A stretch of 64,000 nt of DNA from Gammaproteobacteria bacterium (lineage in GTDB: Bacteria; Pseudomonadota; Gammaproteobacteria; Burkholderiales; Rhodocyclaceae): positions 62,001-126,000 of the forward strand of contig JAHJPX010000002.1 in NCBI GenBank assembly GCA_018819515.1, read 5' to 3'. The notes beneath the pieces are model-generated. The model was not told the origin of the DNA, searched no databases, and was given only the letters and a program-made list of their open reading frames with translations. Made by a program: the position numbers and the translations under genes. Each line of letters starts with the position of its first letter. Position 1 is the first letter of the stretch. This document shows positions 7,544 to 16,371 of this stretch, piece by piece.

Positions 7544-9412
7544 ATGGCACTGTTGCAAATCTCCGAGCCTGGCCAGTCGGCGGCTCCGCATGAACATCGC
7601 CTTGCGGTCGGCATCGACCTGGGTACCACGAACTCGCTGGTGGCCACGGTCCGCAGCGGTCTGGCTGTGGTCCTGAGCGACGAACTCGGTCGGCCGTTGC
7701 TGCCGTCGGTGGTGCACTACGGCGCGAATGGCACGGTCGATGTGGGCCACGAGGCTCAGGCGCGGCTATCGGTCGATCCACGCAATACGATCGTGTCCGT
7801 CAAGCGCTTCATGGGGCGGGGAAAGGCGGACATCGCCCATATCGAGTCGATGCCCTACGACTTCATTGAAGGCGAAGGCATGGTCAAGCTGCGCACCGCG
7901 CAGGGCGTCAAGTCGCCGGTTGAGGTCTCAGCCGACATTCTCGTCAATCTGCGTGTTCGCGCCGAAGAGGCACTGGGCGGACAACTGACCGGTGCGGTCA
8001 TCACCGTTCCTGCCTATTTCGACGACGCACAGCGCCAGGCGACCAAAGACGCGGCACGGCTCGCCGGTATCAACGTCCTGCGTCTGCTCAACGAACCGAC
8101 CGCCGCCGCGATCGCCTACGGCCTCGATAACGGCGCCGAGGGCATCTACGCCGTATACGACCTCGGGGGAGGCACCTTCGACATCTCGATTCTGAAACTG
8201 TCCAAGGGCGTCTTCCAGGTATTGGCGACAGGCGGCGACTCGGCGCTGGGCGGCGACGACTTCGATCATCGGGTGTTCTGCTGGATCATCGAACAGGCCA
8301 AGCTGACGCCGGTTTCGCTGAACGATGCACGCCTGCTGCAAACGCGAGCGCGCGAAGCCAAGGAATATCTGACGCAGCATGGCGAAGCGCCGATCACCGC
8401 CAAGTTGTCGACGGGCGAATTCGTCGATCTCAAACTGACGTCGGAGATATTTTCCGAAATTTCCCGGACGCTGGTGCAGAAGACGCTTGGCCCGACCCGC
8501 AAGGCGTTGCGCGATGCCGGCCTGGCGCCGGAGGATGTCAAGGGTGTGGTGATGGTCGGTGGCGCCACGCGCATGCCGCAGATCCAGAGGGCGGTTGGCG
8601 AGTACTTCGGCCAGGCGCCGCTCAACAACCTCGATCCGGACAAGGTTGTGGCGCTGGGCGCCGCCATCCAGGCCAACCTGCTGGCCGGCAATCGCGCTGC
8701 CGGCGACGACTGGCTGCTGCTCGACGTGATTCCGCTCTCGCTGGGTATGGAGACGATGGGCGGATTGACCGAGAAGATCATCCCGCGCAACTCGACGATC
8801 CCCGTCGCTCGCGCGCAGGAGTTCACCACCTTCAAGGACGGCCAGACCGCGATGGCCTTGCACGTGGTGCAGGGCGAGCGCGAACTGGTCTCCGACTGTC
8901 GCAGCCTGGCGCGCTTCGAACTGCGCGGCATTCCGCCGATGGTCGCGGGAGCCGCACGCATCCGCGTCACCTTCCAGGTCGACGCCGACGGTCTGTTGTC
9001 GGTGACGGCGCGCGAGCAGACCACGGGCCATGAGGCACGCATCGAAGTGAAACCGTCTTATGGCCTCAACGACGACGAAATTGCCGCCATGCTCAAGGAT
9101 GGCTTCTCCCATGCCAGCGACGACGCCTTCCGGCGCGCGCTGCGCGAAGCGCAGGTCGAGGCGCAGCGGCTGATCGAGGCGGTACAGTCTGCGCTCAAGG
9201 AGGATTCCGACCTGTTGTCGACCCTTGAGCGTGCGCATGTCGATTCCTGCGTGACGCGCCTGCAAGCCGTGATGATGGGTGATAATCGGCGCGCCATCGA
9301 CGACGCGATGGACGGCCTGAACAAGGCGACCGCGGAATTAGCCGCCCGGCGCATGAACCGGAGTGTGCAACGCGCGCTTTCGGGCAAGAAGGTTTCGGAA
9401 CTGGAGTCATGA
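7544..9412 (+). CDS. hscA: Fe-S cluster Hsp70 chaperone HscA
   Basis: Specialised Hsp70 that uses ATP to release clusters from IscU. It has 622 residues. ATPase signatures are GIDLGTTNSLVA near the start, YDLGGGTFDISIL and VVMVGGATRMPQIQ; the substrate domain follows. It lacks the glycine-rich EEVD-like tail of DnaK, as expected for HscA. The stop overlaps the fdx start by four bases (ATGA), indicating translational coupling. Confidence 0.97.
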   Translation: MALLQISEPGQSAAPHEHRLAVGIDLGTTNSLVATVRSGLAVVLSDELGRPLLPSVVHYGANGTVDVGHEAQARLSVDPRNTIVSVKRFMGRGKADIAHIESMPYDFIEGEGMVKLRTAQGVKSPVEVSADILVNLRVRAEEALGGQLTGAVITVPAYFDDAQRQATKDAARLAGINVLRLLNEPTAAAIAYGLDNGAEGIYAVYDLGGGTFDISILKLSKGVFQVLATGGDSALGGDDFDHRVFCWIIEQAKLTPVSLNDARLLQTRAREAKEYLTQHGEAPITAKLSTGEFVDLKLTSEIFSEISRTLVQKTLGPTRKALRDAGLAPEDVKGVVMVGGATRMPQIQRAVGEYFGQAPLNNLDPDKVVALGAAIQANLLAGNRAAGDDWLLLDVIPLSLGMETMGGLTEKIIPRNSTIPVARAQEFTTFKDGQTAMALHVVQGERELVSDCRSLARFELRGIPPMVAGAARIRVTFQVDADGLLSVTAREQTTGHEARIEVKPSYGLNDDEIAAMLKDGFSHASDDAFRRALREAQVEAQRLIEAVQSALKEDSDLLSTLERAHVDSCVTRLQAVMMGDNRRAIDDAMDGLNKATAELAARRMNRSVQRALSGKKVSELES

Positions 9413-9759
9413 CGCAAATCATCGTTCTGCCGCACTTGGAGCTCTGTCCGGAAGGCGCAGTGATCGACGCCGAGCCGGGCACCTCGGTTTGCGATGCGCT
9501 GCTGGACAACGGCATCGAGATCGAGCACGCTTGCGAGAAGTCCTGCGCCTGCACCACCTGCCACGTCGTCGTGCGCGAGGGCTATAGTTCATTGGGCGAG
9601 GCCGAGGAAACGGAAGACGATCTGCTCGACAAGGCTTGGGGTCTGGAGCCGACTTCGCGGCTTTCCTGCCAGGCCATCGTTGGTGAAACGCCGCTGACGA
9701 TCGAGATTCCGAAGTACACCATCAACATGGCGAAGGAAGGCGGAGGCAAACACAAATGA
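9409..9759 (+). CDS. fdx: ISC-type [2Fe-2S] ferredoxin
   Basis: Adrenodoxin-like ferredoxin supplying electrons for cluster assembly. It has 116 residues; the cluster cysteines C42, C48, C51 and C87 match the positions known for ISC ferredoxins. It overlaps hscA and iscX by four bases on either side. Confidence 0.96.
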   Translation: MTQIIVLPHLELCPEGAVIDAEPGTSVCDALLDNGIEIEHACEKSCACTTCHVVVREGYSSLGEAEETEDDLLDKAWGLEPTSRLSCQAIVGETPLTIEIPKYTINMAKEGGGKHK

Positions 9760-9950
9760 AGTGGACCGACGTCAACGAAATTGCCATCGAACTGGCAGAA
9801 ACGCATCCGGGCATGGATCCGAACCGGATCAACTTTGTGGATCTGATGAACTGGGTGACTGCGCTGCCGGACTTCGAGGACGATCCCAAGCATTGCGGCG
9901 AGAAGATTCTCGAAGCGATCCAGCAGGCCTGGATCGACGAAGTGGAATAG
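9756..9950 (+). CDS. iscX: IscX (YfhJ) small acidic ISC protein
   Basis: A 64-residue acidic protein, probably an iron-dependent modulator of IscS. It starts MKWTDVNEIAIELAE and has the family segment HPGMDPNRINFVDL and DDPKHCGEKILEAIQQAWIDE. It is the last gene of the ISC operon; nine bases after its stop lies a copy of the dispersed repeat. Confidence 0.94.
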   Translation: MKWTDVNEIAIELAETHPGMDPNRINFVDLMNWVTALPDFEDDPKHCGEKILEAIQQAWIDEVE

Positions 9951-9959
9951 CGGCGCGGG

Positions 9960-9983
9960 AAAAGTCAGCCATGGCGGTACGCC
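9960..9983 (+). repeat. dispersed 24-bp repeat, copy 4 (iscX-tatD gap)
   Basis: One mismatch in the left core (CCATGG for CCGTGG), with right end TACGCC. It fills most of the 37-bp gap, ending 4 bp before the tatD ATG, where a ribosome site would be expected. Confidence 0.9.
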
Positions 9984-9987
9984 GAAC

Positions 9988-10764
9988 ATGCTGATCGATA
10001 CCCACTGCCACCTCGATGCCGTCGAGTTCGACGCCGACCGCGATGACGTCGCCGAGCGGGCGCGTCTGGCCGGTGTTACAGGCATCGTCGTGCCATCGGT
10101 GGAGCGCGCCAACTTCGGCGCGGTATCCAGCGTCTGCCGAGAGTTTCCGTTGTGCCGACCGGCTTACGGCATTCATCCGATGTATGTCGAGTGCGCCCGC
10201 GAGGAAGACCTTGAAGCGCTGCGCGAAACGCTGCGGCGCGAACCCGCCGTCGCGGTGGGCGAGATCGGTCTCGACAATTTCATCGAGCCGCGCGACGAGA
10301 AAAGTCAGTCGTGGTGGTACGCCGAGCAATTGAAGGTCGCCCGCAATTGCGGGCTGCCGGTCCTGCTCCACGTCCGCCGGGCGGTCGATGCGATCCTCAA
10401 GGAACTGCGGCGAGTCGGCGTGCCGGGCGGCATCGCCCACGCCTTCAGCGGCAGCCGCCAGCAGGCGGACGAATTCATCAAGCTCGGCTTCAAACTCGGC
10501 TTCGGCGGCGCCATGACCCATCCGCGCGCAACGAAATTGCGCGAACTGGCGGCGACGTTGCCGCTCGAAGCGATCGTCCTCGAAACCGACGCGCCCGACA
10601 TTCCGCCCGAATGGCTGGGCAGGACCCGCAACGAGCCGGCCGAACTGCCGCGCATCGCCGCCGTGCTTGCCGAGCTGCGCGGCATGGACGTGCGTGACGT
10701 GCAGGCGGCGACTTCGGCCAACGCACTCGGCGTCCTGCCACGGCTGACTTTGGCGGCGAACTGA
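9988..10764 (+). CDS. tatD: TatD-family metal-dependent hydrolase
   Basis: Amidohydrolase-fold nuclease/deoxyribonuclease family of 258 residues. Metal ligands are visible: H6 and H8 (DTHCHLD), Glu in VGEIGLD, His in LLHVRRA, His in IAHAFSGS and Asp in ETDAPDIPPEW. No clear Shine-Dalgarno precedes the ATG because the repeat occupies that position. Three dispersed-repeat copies sit before, in (KSQSWWYA) and at the end (GVLPRLTL) of this gene. It could belong to another TatD subgroup such as YcfH/YjjV. Confidence 0.9.
   Translation: MLIDTHCHLDAVEFDADRDDVAERARLAGVTGIVVPSVERANFGAVSSVCREFPLCRPAYGIHPMYVECAREEDLEALRETLRREPAVAVGEIGLDNFIEPRDEKSQSWWYAEQLKVARNCGLPVLLHVRRAVDAILKELRRVGVPGGIAHAFSGSRQQADEFIKLGFKLGFGGAMTHPRATKLRELAATLPLEAIVLETDAPDIPPEWLGRTRNEPAELPRIAAVLAELRGMDVRDVQAATSANALGVLPRLTLAAN
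10300..10323 (+). repeat. dispersed 24-bp repeat, copy 5 (inside tatD)
   Basis: AAAGTCAGTCGTGG then TGGTACGCC, read as KSQSWWYA. Confidence 0.88.
10729..10751 (-). repeat. dispersed repeat, copy 6 (3' end of tatD)
   Basis: Reverse orientation; the + strand reads CCACGGCTGACTTT. It encodes GVLPRLTL just before the tatD stop. Confidence 0.88.
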
Positions 10765-10799
10765 ACCGGCGCCATCGCCATCGGGTATCCTAGCGCCCG

Positions 10800-12641
10800 A
10801 TGCGCGGCAGCTTCCATCATCTCCTTCGTATTGTTGTGTTTCTGGTCGTCCTGTTCCCGGCGGGCTGGGCCTGCGCGAGCCACGGCATCGCCCAGTTCGG
10901 CCAGCCGAAATATCCGGCCGGCTTCGATCATTTCGGTTACGTCGATCCGGCGGCGCCGAAGTCCGGCACGCTGGTGCTCTCGCCCGTGCAGCAGACCGGT
11001 TTCGACAAGTTCAATCCGTTTTCGCTCAAGGGCAGAACGGCGCCGGGCCTTGGCTTCCTGATGTTCGAGAGCCTGGCGACGGGTTCCAGCGACGAAGTGG
11101 CCACCGTCTACGGCCTGCTTGCCGACGACATCCGGCTGGCGCCGGACCGGCTCTCCATCACCTTTCACCTGAATCCGAAGGCGCGCTTTTCCAACGGCAA
11201 GCCGGTGCTGGCACAGGACGTCAAGGACTCCTTCGACACGCTGACCGGCAAACTGGCCAGCCCCGGTTTCCGTTTCATCTATGCGGATGTCGCACGGGTC
11301 GTCGTCCTCTCGGAGCGCGAGGTGCGCTTCGACTTCAAGCACGCCAACGCCGAACTGCCGCTGATCGTCGCCACCATGCCGGTGTTTTCAAAGGACTGGG
11401 GTAGGGGCACGGACGGTAATGCGGTCAGCTTCGACAAGCTGGGCTTCGAAATGCCCGTGTCCAGCGGTCCTTACCTGATCGAGAAGTTCGATCCCGGCCG
11501 CTCGATCACCTACCGTCGCAATCCGGACTGGTGGGCGAAGGACCTCAACGTGCGGCGCGGCATGTTCAACTTCGAGCGCGTGGTGTTCCAGATCTACAAG
11601 GACGACATGGCGCAACTGGAAGCTTTCAAGGCCGGCAACTTCGACGTCAGTTTCGAATTCCGGGCCAAGAACTGGGCGCGCGGCTATCAGGGTCCGAAGT
11701 TCCGCAGTGGCGAGTTGATCCGTCAGGAGTTCGTCCACCACAACGGCGCCGACATGCAGGCTTTCGTCATGAATCTGCGCCGCCCGCTGTTTGCGGACGT
11801 GCGGGTGCGCGAGGCGCTGGGGCTGGCATTCGATTTCGAGTGGATGAACCGTCAGTTGTTCTTCGGCCAATACACGCGCCTGAACAGCTATTACACCGAC
11901 ACCGAACTGGCCGCCATCGACACGCCGGGCAGCCTGCCGGGGCCGGATGAGATGAAACTGCTGGAACCGCTACGCGGCCAGCTGTTGCCCGCAGTGTTCC
12001 AGCCGCTGCCGCCGCCGCCCAGCACCGCGCCGCCGGCCAGCCTGCGCAGCAACCTGCGCCGGGCGCGGGAACTGTTGGCGCAGGCGGGCTGGAGCTATCG
12101 TGACGGCGCACTGCGTAACGCCAAGGGCGAACCCTTCGTGTTCGAAATGCTGGACAACAATGTGCTCACGCGCGTCGATGTCGCCTACGAACGCAACCTG
12201 GAACGGTTGGGCATCCATGTCGTCCAGCGCGACGTCGATAACGCGCTGTTCAAGAAGCGGCTGGAAGAGTTCGATTTCGACATGACCCACTACGGTTTTT
12301 CCGCCTCGCACAGCCCCGGCAACGAACTGGTGGATAGATTCACCTGCCGCACGGCGAACGAGAAAGGTTCCGACAATGTGATCGGCCTGTGCTCGCCGGC
12401 TGTGGATGCGCTGGTTGGGCACATCCTGCGCGCCAGTAGCCGCGAGGATCTGGTGGCCGCCGCCCGCGCCCTCGATCGGGTGCTGATGGCCGGCCACTAT
12501 GCCATTCCGCATTTCTTCAGCCGGACCCATCGCGTCGCCTACCGCCGCGGCCTTGGCATCCCGAAGGTTCTGCCGTTGCAATACACGGCGCAGGAGTGGG
12601 TCTTGAGCACATGGTGGGATGGAGCGCTGAATACGCCATGA
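10800..12641 (+). CDS. yejA: peptide ABC transporter substrate-binding protein, YejA type
   Basis: Periplasmic solute-binding protein of SBP family 5, 613 residues, probably binding oligopeptides (YejA imports microcin C in E. coli). It has an N-terminal signal peptide (MRGSFHHLLRIVVFLVVLFPAGWACA), the start HGIAQFGQPKYPAGFDHFGYV typical of YejA, and a C terminus ending in WVLSTWWD. It is the first gene of a four-gene operon and overlaps yejB by four bases. The ATG is very close to a possible TATCCT -10 element. Confidence 0.9.
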   Translation: MRGSFHHLLRIVVFLVVLFPAGWACASHGIAQFGQPKYPAGFDHFGYVDPAAPKSGTLVLSPVQQTGFDKFNPFSLKGRTAPGLGFLMFESLATGSSDEVATVYGLLADDIRLAPDRLSITFHLNPKARFSNGKPVLAQDVKDSFDTLTGKLASPGFRFIYADVARVVVLSEREVRFDFKHANAELPLIVATMPVFSKDWGRGTDGNAVSFDKLGFEMPVSSGPYLIEKFDPGRSITYRRNPDWWAKDLNVRRGMFNFERVVFQIYKDDMAQLEAFKAGNFDVSFEFRAKNWARGYQGPKFRSGELIRQEFVHHNGADMQAFVMNLRRPLFADVRVREALGLAFDFEWMNRQLFFGQYTRLNSYYTDTELAAIDTPGSLPGPDEMKLLEPLRGQLLPAVFQPLPPPPSTAPPASLRSNLRRARELLAQAGWSYRDGALRNAKGEPFVFEMLDNNVLTRVDVAYERNLERLGIHVVQRDVDNALFKKRLEEFDFDMTHYGFSASHSPGNELVDRFTCRTANEKGSDNVIGLCSPAVDALVGHILRASSREDLVAAARALDRVLMAGHYAIPHFFSRTHRVAYRRGLGIPKVLPLQYTAQEWVLSTWWDGALNTP

Positions 12642-13693
12642 CCAGCTACCTGCTCAAGCGCCTGCTGCTGATGATCCCGACCCTTCTGGGCGTGATCACA
12701 CTGACGTTCATCGTCATCCAGTTCGTGCCCGGCGGGCCGGTCGAGCAGATGCTGAGCGAACTGCGCCACGGCCAGGCCGGCGGCGGCGAGGCCAGCGGCA
12801 GTGCCGGTAGCAGTCTGTACAAGGGCAGCCAGGGCCTGGATGCCGAACGGCTCAAGGAAATCCAGGCGCTGTACGGCTTCGACAAGCCGCCGCTGGAACG
12901 CTACTGGATGATGCTCAAGCGCTTTGCCGTTTTTGATCTCGGCGACAGCTATTTCCAGCACAAGAGTGTATGGGAACTGATCCTCTCAAAGCTGCCCGTT
13001 TCCATTAGCCTCGGTTTGTGGACCTTCTTTCTGACGTACCTGATCTCAGTGCCGCTGGGCATCGCCAAGGCGGTGCGCGCTGGCACGCGATTCGACACGC
13101 TGTCCAGCCTGGTGGTGCTGGTCGGCTACGCGATTCCCGGTTTCGTGCTCGGCGTGCTGCTGCTGGTGCTGTTCGGCGGCGGCAGCTTCGTGCAGTGGTT
13201 TCCGCTGCGCGGGTTGACCTCGGATAACTGGGATCAACTGTCCATGATGGGCAAGGCCATGGATTACCTCTGGCATCTCGTGTTGCCCATCACGGCGATG
13301 GTGATCGGCAGCTTTGCCGTCGTCACCATGCTGACCAAGAATGCTTTCCTCGAAGAGATCCGCAAGCAATACGTGCTGACGGCACGTGCCAAAGGCTTGT
13401 CGGAACGCACCGTGCTGTGGCGGCATGTGTTCCGCAACGCGCTGATCCCGCTGGTCACCGGTTTCCCGGCCGCCTTCATCGGCGCGTTCTTTGCCGGCTC
13501 GTTGCTTATCGAAACGCTGTTTTCGCTCGATGGCCTCGGGTTGTTGTCCTACGAATCGGTGATCCGGCGTGACTATCCGGTGGTGCTTGGCACGCTTTAC
13601 TTGTTCACGCTGATCGGTCTGGCTACCAAGCTGATTTCGGACATCTGCTACGTCCTCGCGGATCCACGGATCCATTTCGACTCGATCGACTGA
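12638..13693 (+). CDS. yejB: peptide ABC transporter permease, YejB type
   Basis: Inner-membrane permease of the DppB/OppB class. The start is ATG 12638 (MTSYLLKRLLLMIPTLLGVITLTF), which overlaps the yejA stop as ATGA and gives 351 residues. Several hydrophobic helices and the EAA-type loop (EEIRKQYVLTARAKGLSERTVLWRHVFRNALIPL) are visible. An insertion after the first helix (GQAGGGEASGSAGSSLYKG) is rich in Gly/Ser, as in YejB proteins. Confidence 0.92.
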   Translation: MTSYLLKRLLLMIPTLLGVITLTFIVIQFVPGGPVEQMLSELRHGQAGGGEASGSAGSSLYKGSQGLDAERLKEIQALYGFDKPPLERYWMMLKRFAVFDLGDSYFQHKSVWELILSKLPVSISLGLWTFFLTYLISVPLGIAKAVRAGTRFDTLSSLVVLVGYAIPGFVLGVLLLVLFGGGSFVQWFPLRGLTSDNWDQLSMMGKAMDYLWHLVLPITAMVIGSFAVVTMLTKNAFLEEIRKQYVLTARAKGLSERTVLWRHVFRNALIPLVTGFPAAFIGAFFAGSLLIETLFSLDGLGLLSYESVIRRDYPVVLGTLYLFTLIGLATKLISDICYVLADPRIHFDSID

Positions 13694-13698
13694 GCGCG

Positions 13699-14763
13699 AT
13701 GGCCGAGCCGACATCTTCCGTTTCCACCGAGCCAGGTACGCTTCCGCCGCGCAGGCGCGTGTGGCGGCGCTTCCGCCAGCATCGTCTCGGCTACTGGAGC
13801 CTGATCCTGTTTGTCTCCCTGTTTGCCTTCAGTCTCTGCGCGGAACTGCTGTGCAACGACAAGCCCCTGGTCGTGAAGTACGCCGGGCAGTGGTACTTCC
13901 CCTTGGTCCACGATTACCCGGAAACGACCTTCGGCGGCGACTTCCCGACGCCCGCCGACTATCTCGATCCCTTCCTGCGTGAGCGCTTCGCCGAGCCGGG
14001 CAACTTTGCCATCTATCCGCCCAATCACTACTCGTACAACACGCTCAACTACTTCACGCCATCGCCCAACCCGGCTCCGCCTTCGGCCGAGAACTGGCTG
14101 GGCACCGACGATCGCGGTCGCGACGTGCTGGCGCGGCTGATCTACGGCTTTCGCCTCTCGGTGATCTTTGGCATGGTGCTGACCGTGATCGGTGTCACCA
14201 TCGGCATCGTTACCGGCGCGCTGATGGGCTACTTCGGCGGGCGCTTCGACCTCGTTTCACAGCGCCTGATCGAGATATGGGGTTCGATGCCGGAGCTTTA
14301 CCTCATCATCATTTTCGCCTCCATCTTCGAGCCCAGCCTCTGGCTGTTGGTGGTGCTGCTTTCCGCCTTCGGCTGGATCGGGCTGTCCGACTACGTGCGC
14401 GCGGAGTTCTATCGCAACCGGACGCTCGAATACGTCCGTGCCGCACGGGCGCTGGGTTTGGGCAACCGGCAGATCATGGTGCGCCACATCCTGCCCAACA
14501 GCTTGACGCCGGTGATTACCTTCCTGCCGTTCCGCATGAGCGCCGCCATCGTCGCGCTGACCAGCCTCGATTTCCTCGGCCTTGGCGTTCCGCCGTCGGT
14601 GCCAAGCCTCGGCGAACTGCTGGCGCAGGGCAAGGGCAATCTGGATGCCTGGTGGATTTCCATTTCGACATTCGCGGTGCTGGTGCTGACGCTGCTGATG
14701 CTGACGTTCATGGGCGAAGCGCTGCGTGACGCGCTCGATACGCGCAAGGCCGAGAAGCCATGA
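13699..14763 (+). CDS. yejE: peptide ABC transporter permease, YejE type
   Basis: Second permease of the importer, DppC/OppC class, 354 residues. It has an N-terminal cytoplasmic segment rich in Arg, the first helix (LGYWSLILFVSLFAFSLCAEL), a long periplasmic loop containing NWLGTDDRGRDVLARLIYGFR, and the EAA loop YVRAARALGLGNRQIMVRHILPNSLTPV. It starts five bases after yejB and overlaps yejF by four bases. Confidence 0.92.
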   Translation: MAEPTSSVSTEPGTLPPRRRVWRRFRQHRLGYWSLILFVSLFAFSLCAELLCNDKPLVVKYAGQWYFPLVHDYPETTFGGDFPTPADYLDPFLRERFAEPGNFAIYPPNHYSYNTLNYFTPSPNPAPPSAENWLGTDDRGRDVLARLIYGFRLSVIFGMVLTVIGVTIGIVTGALMGYFGGRFDLVSQRLIEIWGSMPELYLIIIFASIFEPSLWLLVVLLSAFGWIGLSDYVRAEFYRNRTLEYVRAARALGLGNRQIMVRHILPNSLTPVITFLPFRMSAAIVALTSLDFLGLGVPPSVPSLGELLAQGKGNLDAWWISISTFAVLVLTLLMLTFMGEALRDALDTRKAEKP

Positions 14764-16361
14764 GCCAGCCATTGCTCGACATCCGCAGTCTCAGCGTCGC
14801 GTTCGGCGCGGGCGCTACAGCCTTGCAGGCGGTGCGCGACGTCAGCTTCAGCATCGAGGCCGGGGAGCGTTTCGCGCTGGTTGGCGAATCCGGTTCCGGC
14901 AAGAGCGTCACCGCGCTGTCCATCCTGCGCCTGGTCGCGGATGCCCACACGCAGGGACAGATCCTGTGGAACGCCGAGAACCTGATGGACAAGAGCGAGC
15001 GGCAGATGCGCGGTATCCGTGGCGCCGACATCGCCATGATCTTCCAGGAGCCGATGACGGCGCTGAATCCGCTGTATCCCGTCGGCCGGCAGATCGTCGA
15101 AGCCATCGAGCTGCATGAAGGTGTGCCGCGCCAGGAGGCGGACAGGCGCGCCGTCGCCTTGCTGGCGCGCACCGGCATTCCCGACGCCGAGCGCAAGTTC
15201 CACAGCTTTCCGCACCAGCTTTCCGGCGGCCAGCGCCAGCGCGCCATGATCGCCATGGCGCTGGCCTGCAAGCCCAAGCTGCTGCTCGCCGACGAGCCGA
15301 CCACGGCGCTCGACGTGACCATCCGGGCGCAGATCGTCGACCTCCTGCGCGACCTGCAGGAGGAGTACAGCCTGGCCATCATGCTCATCACCCATGACCT
15401 CAATCTGGTGCGCTCGTTCGCGAGCCGGGTCGGCGTGATGGAGAAGGGGCGGCTGGTGGAGTGCGGAGCGACCGACGAGCTGTTCGAGCGTCCGCAGCAG
15501 CCCTATACGCGCATGCTGATCGAGAGCCGGCCGCAGCGGGAAGTCGAGCCGGTTGCCGGCGATGCGCCCATCGTCCTGGAAGCGGAAAACGTCGAGGTGA
15601 CTTTTCCGCGCAAGGCGGATGGCTGGCGCTGGTGGCGGCACGACAACGTGGCCGTGGTGCGCCGGATCAGCCTCCAGCTGGGCGAGGGCGAAACGCTGGG
15701 CATCGTCGGCGAGTCCGGATCGGGCAAGACCACGCTGGCCATGGCGATGCTGGGCCTGCAACGCATGAGCGGCGGGCAGGTAGCGTTCCAGGGACAGAAT
15801 ATCGCCGGCTTCGATCGGTCCGAATTACGCACTCTGCGCTCGAAGGTGCAGGTAGTATTTCAGGATCCGTTCGGGTCGTTGTCGCCGCGCATGACCATCA
15901 GCCAGATCGTCGGTGAGGGGCTGGCTTTGCACCACCCGGAACTCGGCAAGGCCGAGCGGGAGCAACGCGTCGTCGAGGCGCTGGCGGAGGTCGGCATGGA
16001 TGCGTCGGTGCTAGGCCGCTATCCGCACGAATTCTCGGGCGGTCAGCGGCAGCGCATTGCCATTGCCCGGGTACTGATCCTCAAGCCGCGCGTGCTGATT
16101 CTCGACGAGCCGACCTCGGCGCTGGACGTTTCCATCCAGCAGCAGGTGCTGCAACTGCTGGCACGGCTACAGCGGAAGTATCGTCTCTCCTATATGTTCA
16201 TCAGCCATGACCTCGCGGTCGTGCGCGCCATGGCCCATCGCATCCTGGTGCTGAAGGACGGCGAAGCCGTCGAGGCGGGCGAGACGGAGGCGCTGGTCGT
16301 CAACCCGAAGCATCCCTATAGCCGCGCACTGTTCGCCGCGGCGAATTTGCTGGCTAGCTGA
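14760..16361 (+). CDS. yejF: peptide ABC transporter double ATPase, YejF type
   Basis: Two fused ABC ATPase domains, 533 residues, powering the YejBE permease. The first half has Walker A GESGSGKSV, signature LSGGQRQR and Walker B LLLADEPT; the second has GESGSGKTT, FSGGQRQR and VLILDEPT. It is the last gene of the yejABEF operon and is convergent with mltD 10 bp away. Confidence 0.94.
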   Translation: MSQPLLDIRSLSVAFGAGATALQAVRDVSFSIEAGERFALVGESGSGKSVTALSILRLVADAHTQGQILWNAENLMDKSERQMRGIRGADIAMIFQEPMTALNPLYPVGRQIVEAIELHEGVPRQEADRRAVALLARTGIPDAERKFHSFPHQLSGGQRQRAMIAMALACKPKLLLADEPTTALDVTIRAQIVDLLRDLQEEYSLAIMLITHDLNLVRSFASRVGVMEKGRLVECGATDELFERPQQPYTRMLIESRPQREVEPVAGDAPIVLEAENVEVTFPRKADGWRWWRHDNVAVVRRISLQLGEGETLGIVGESGSGKTTLAMAMLGLQRMSGGQVAFQGQNIAGFDRSELRTLRSKVQVVFQDPFGSLSPRMTISQIVGEGLALHHPELGKAEREQRVVEALAEVGMDASVLGRYPHEFSGGQRQRIAIARVLILKPRVLILDEPTSALDVSIQQQVLQLLARLQRKYRLSYMFISHDLAVVRAMAHRILVLKDGEAVEAGETEALVVNPKHPYSRALFAAANLLAS

Positions 16362-16371
16362 TCTTCGGACC

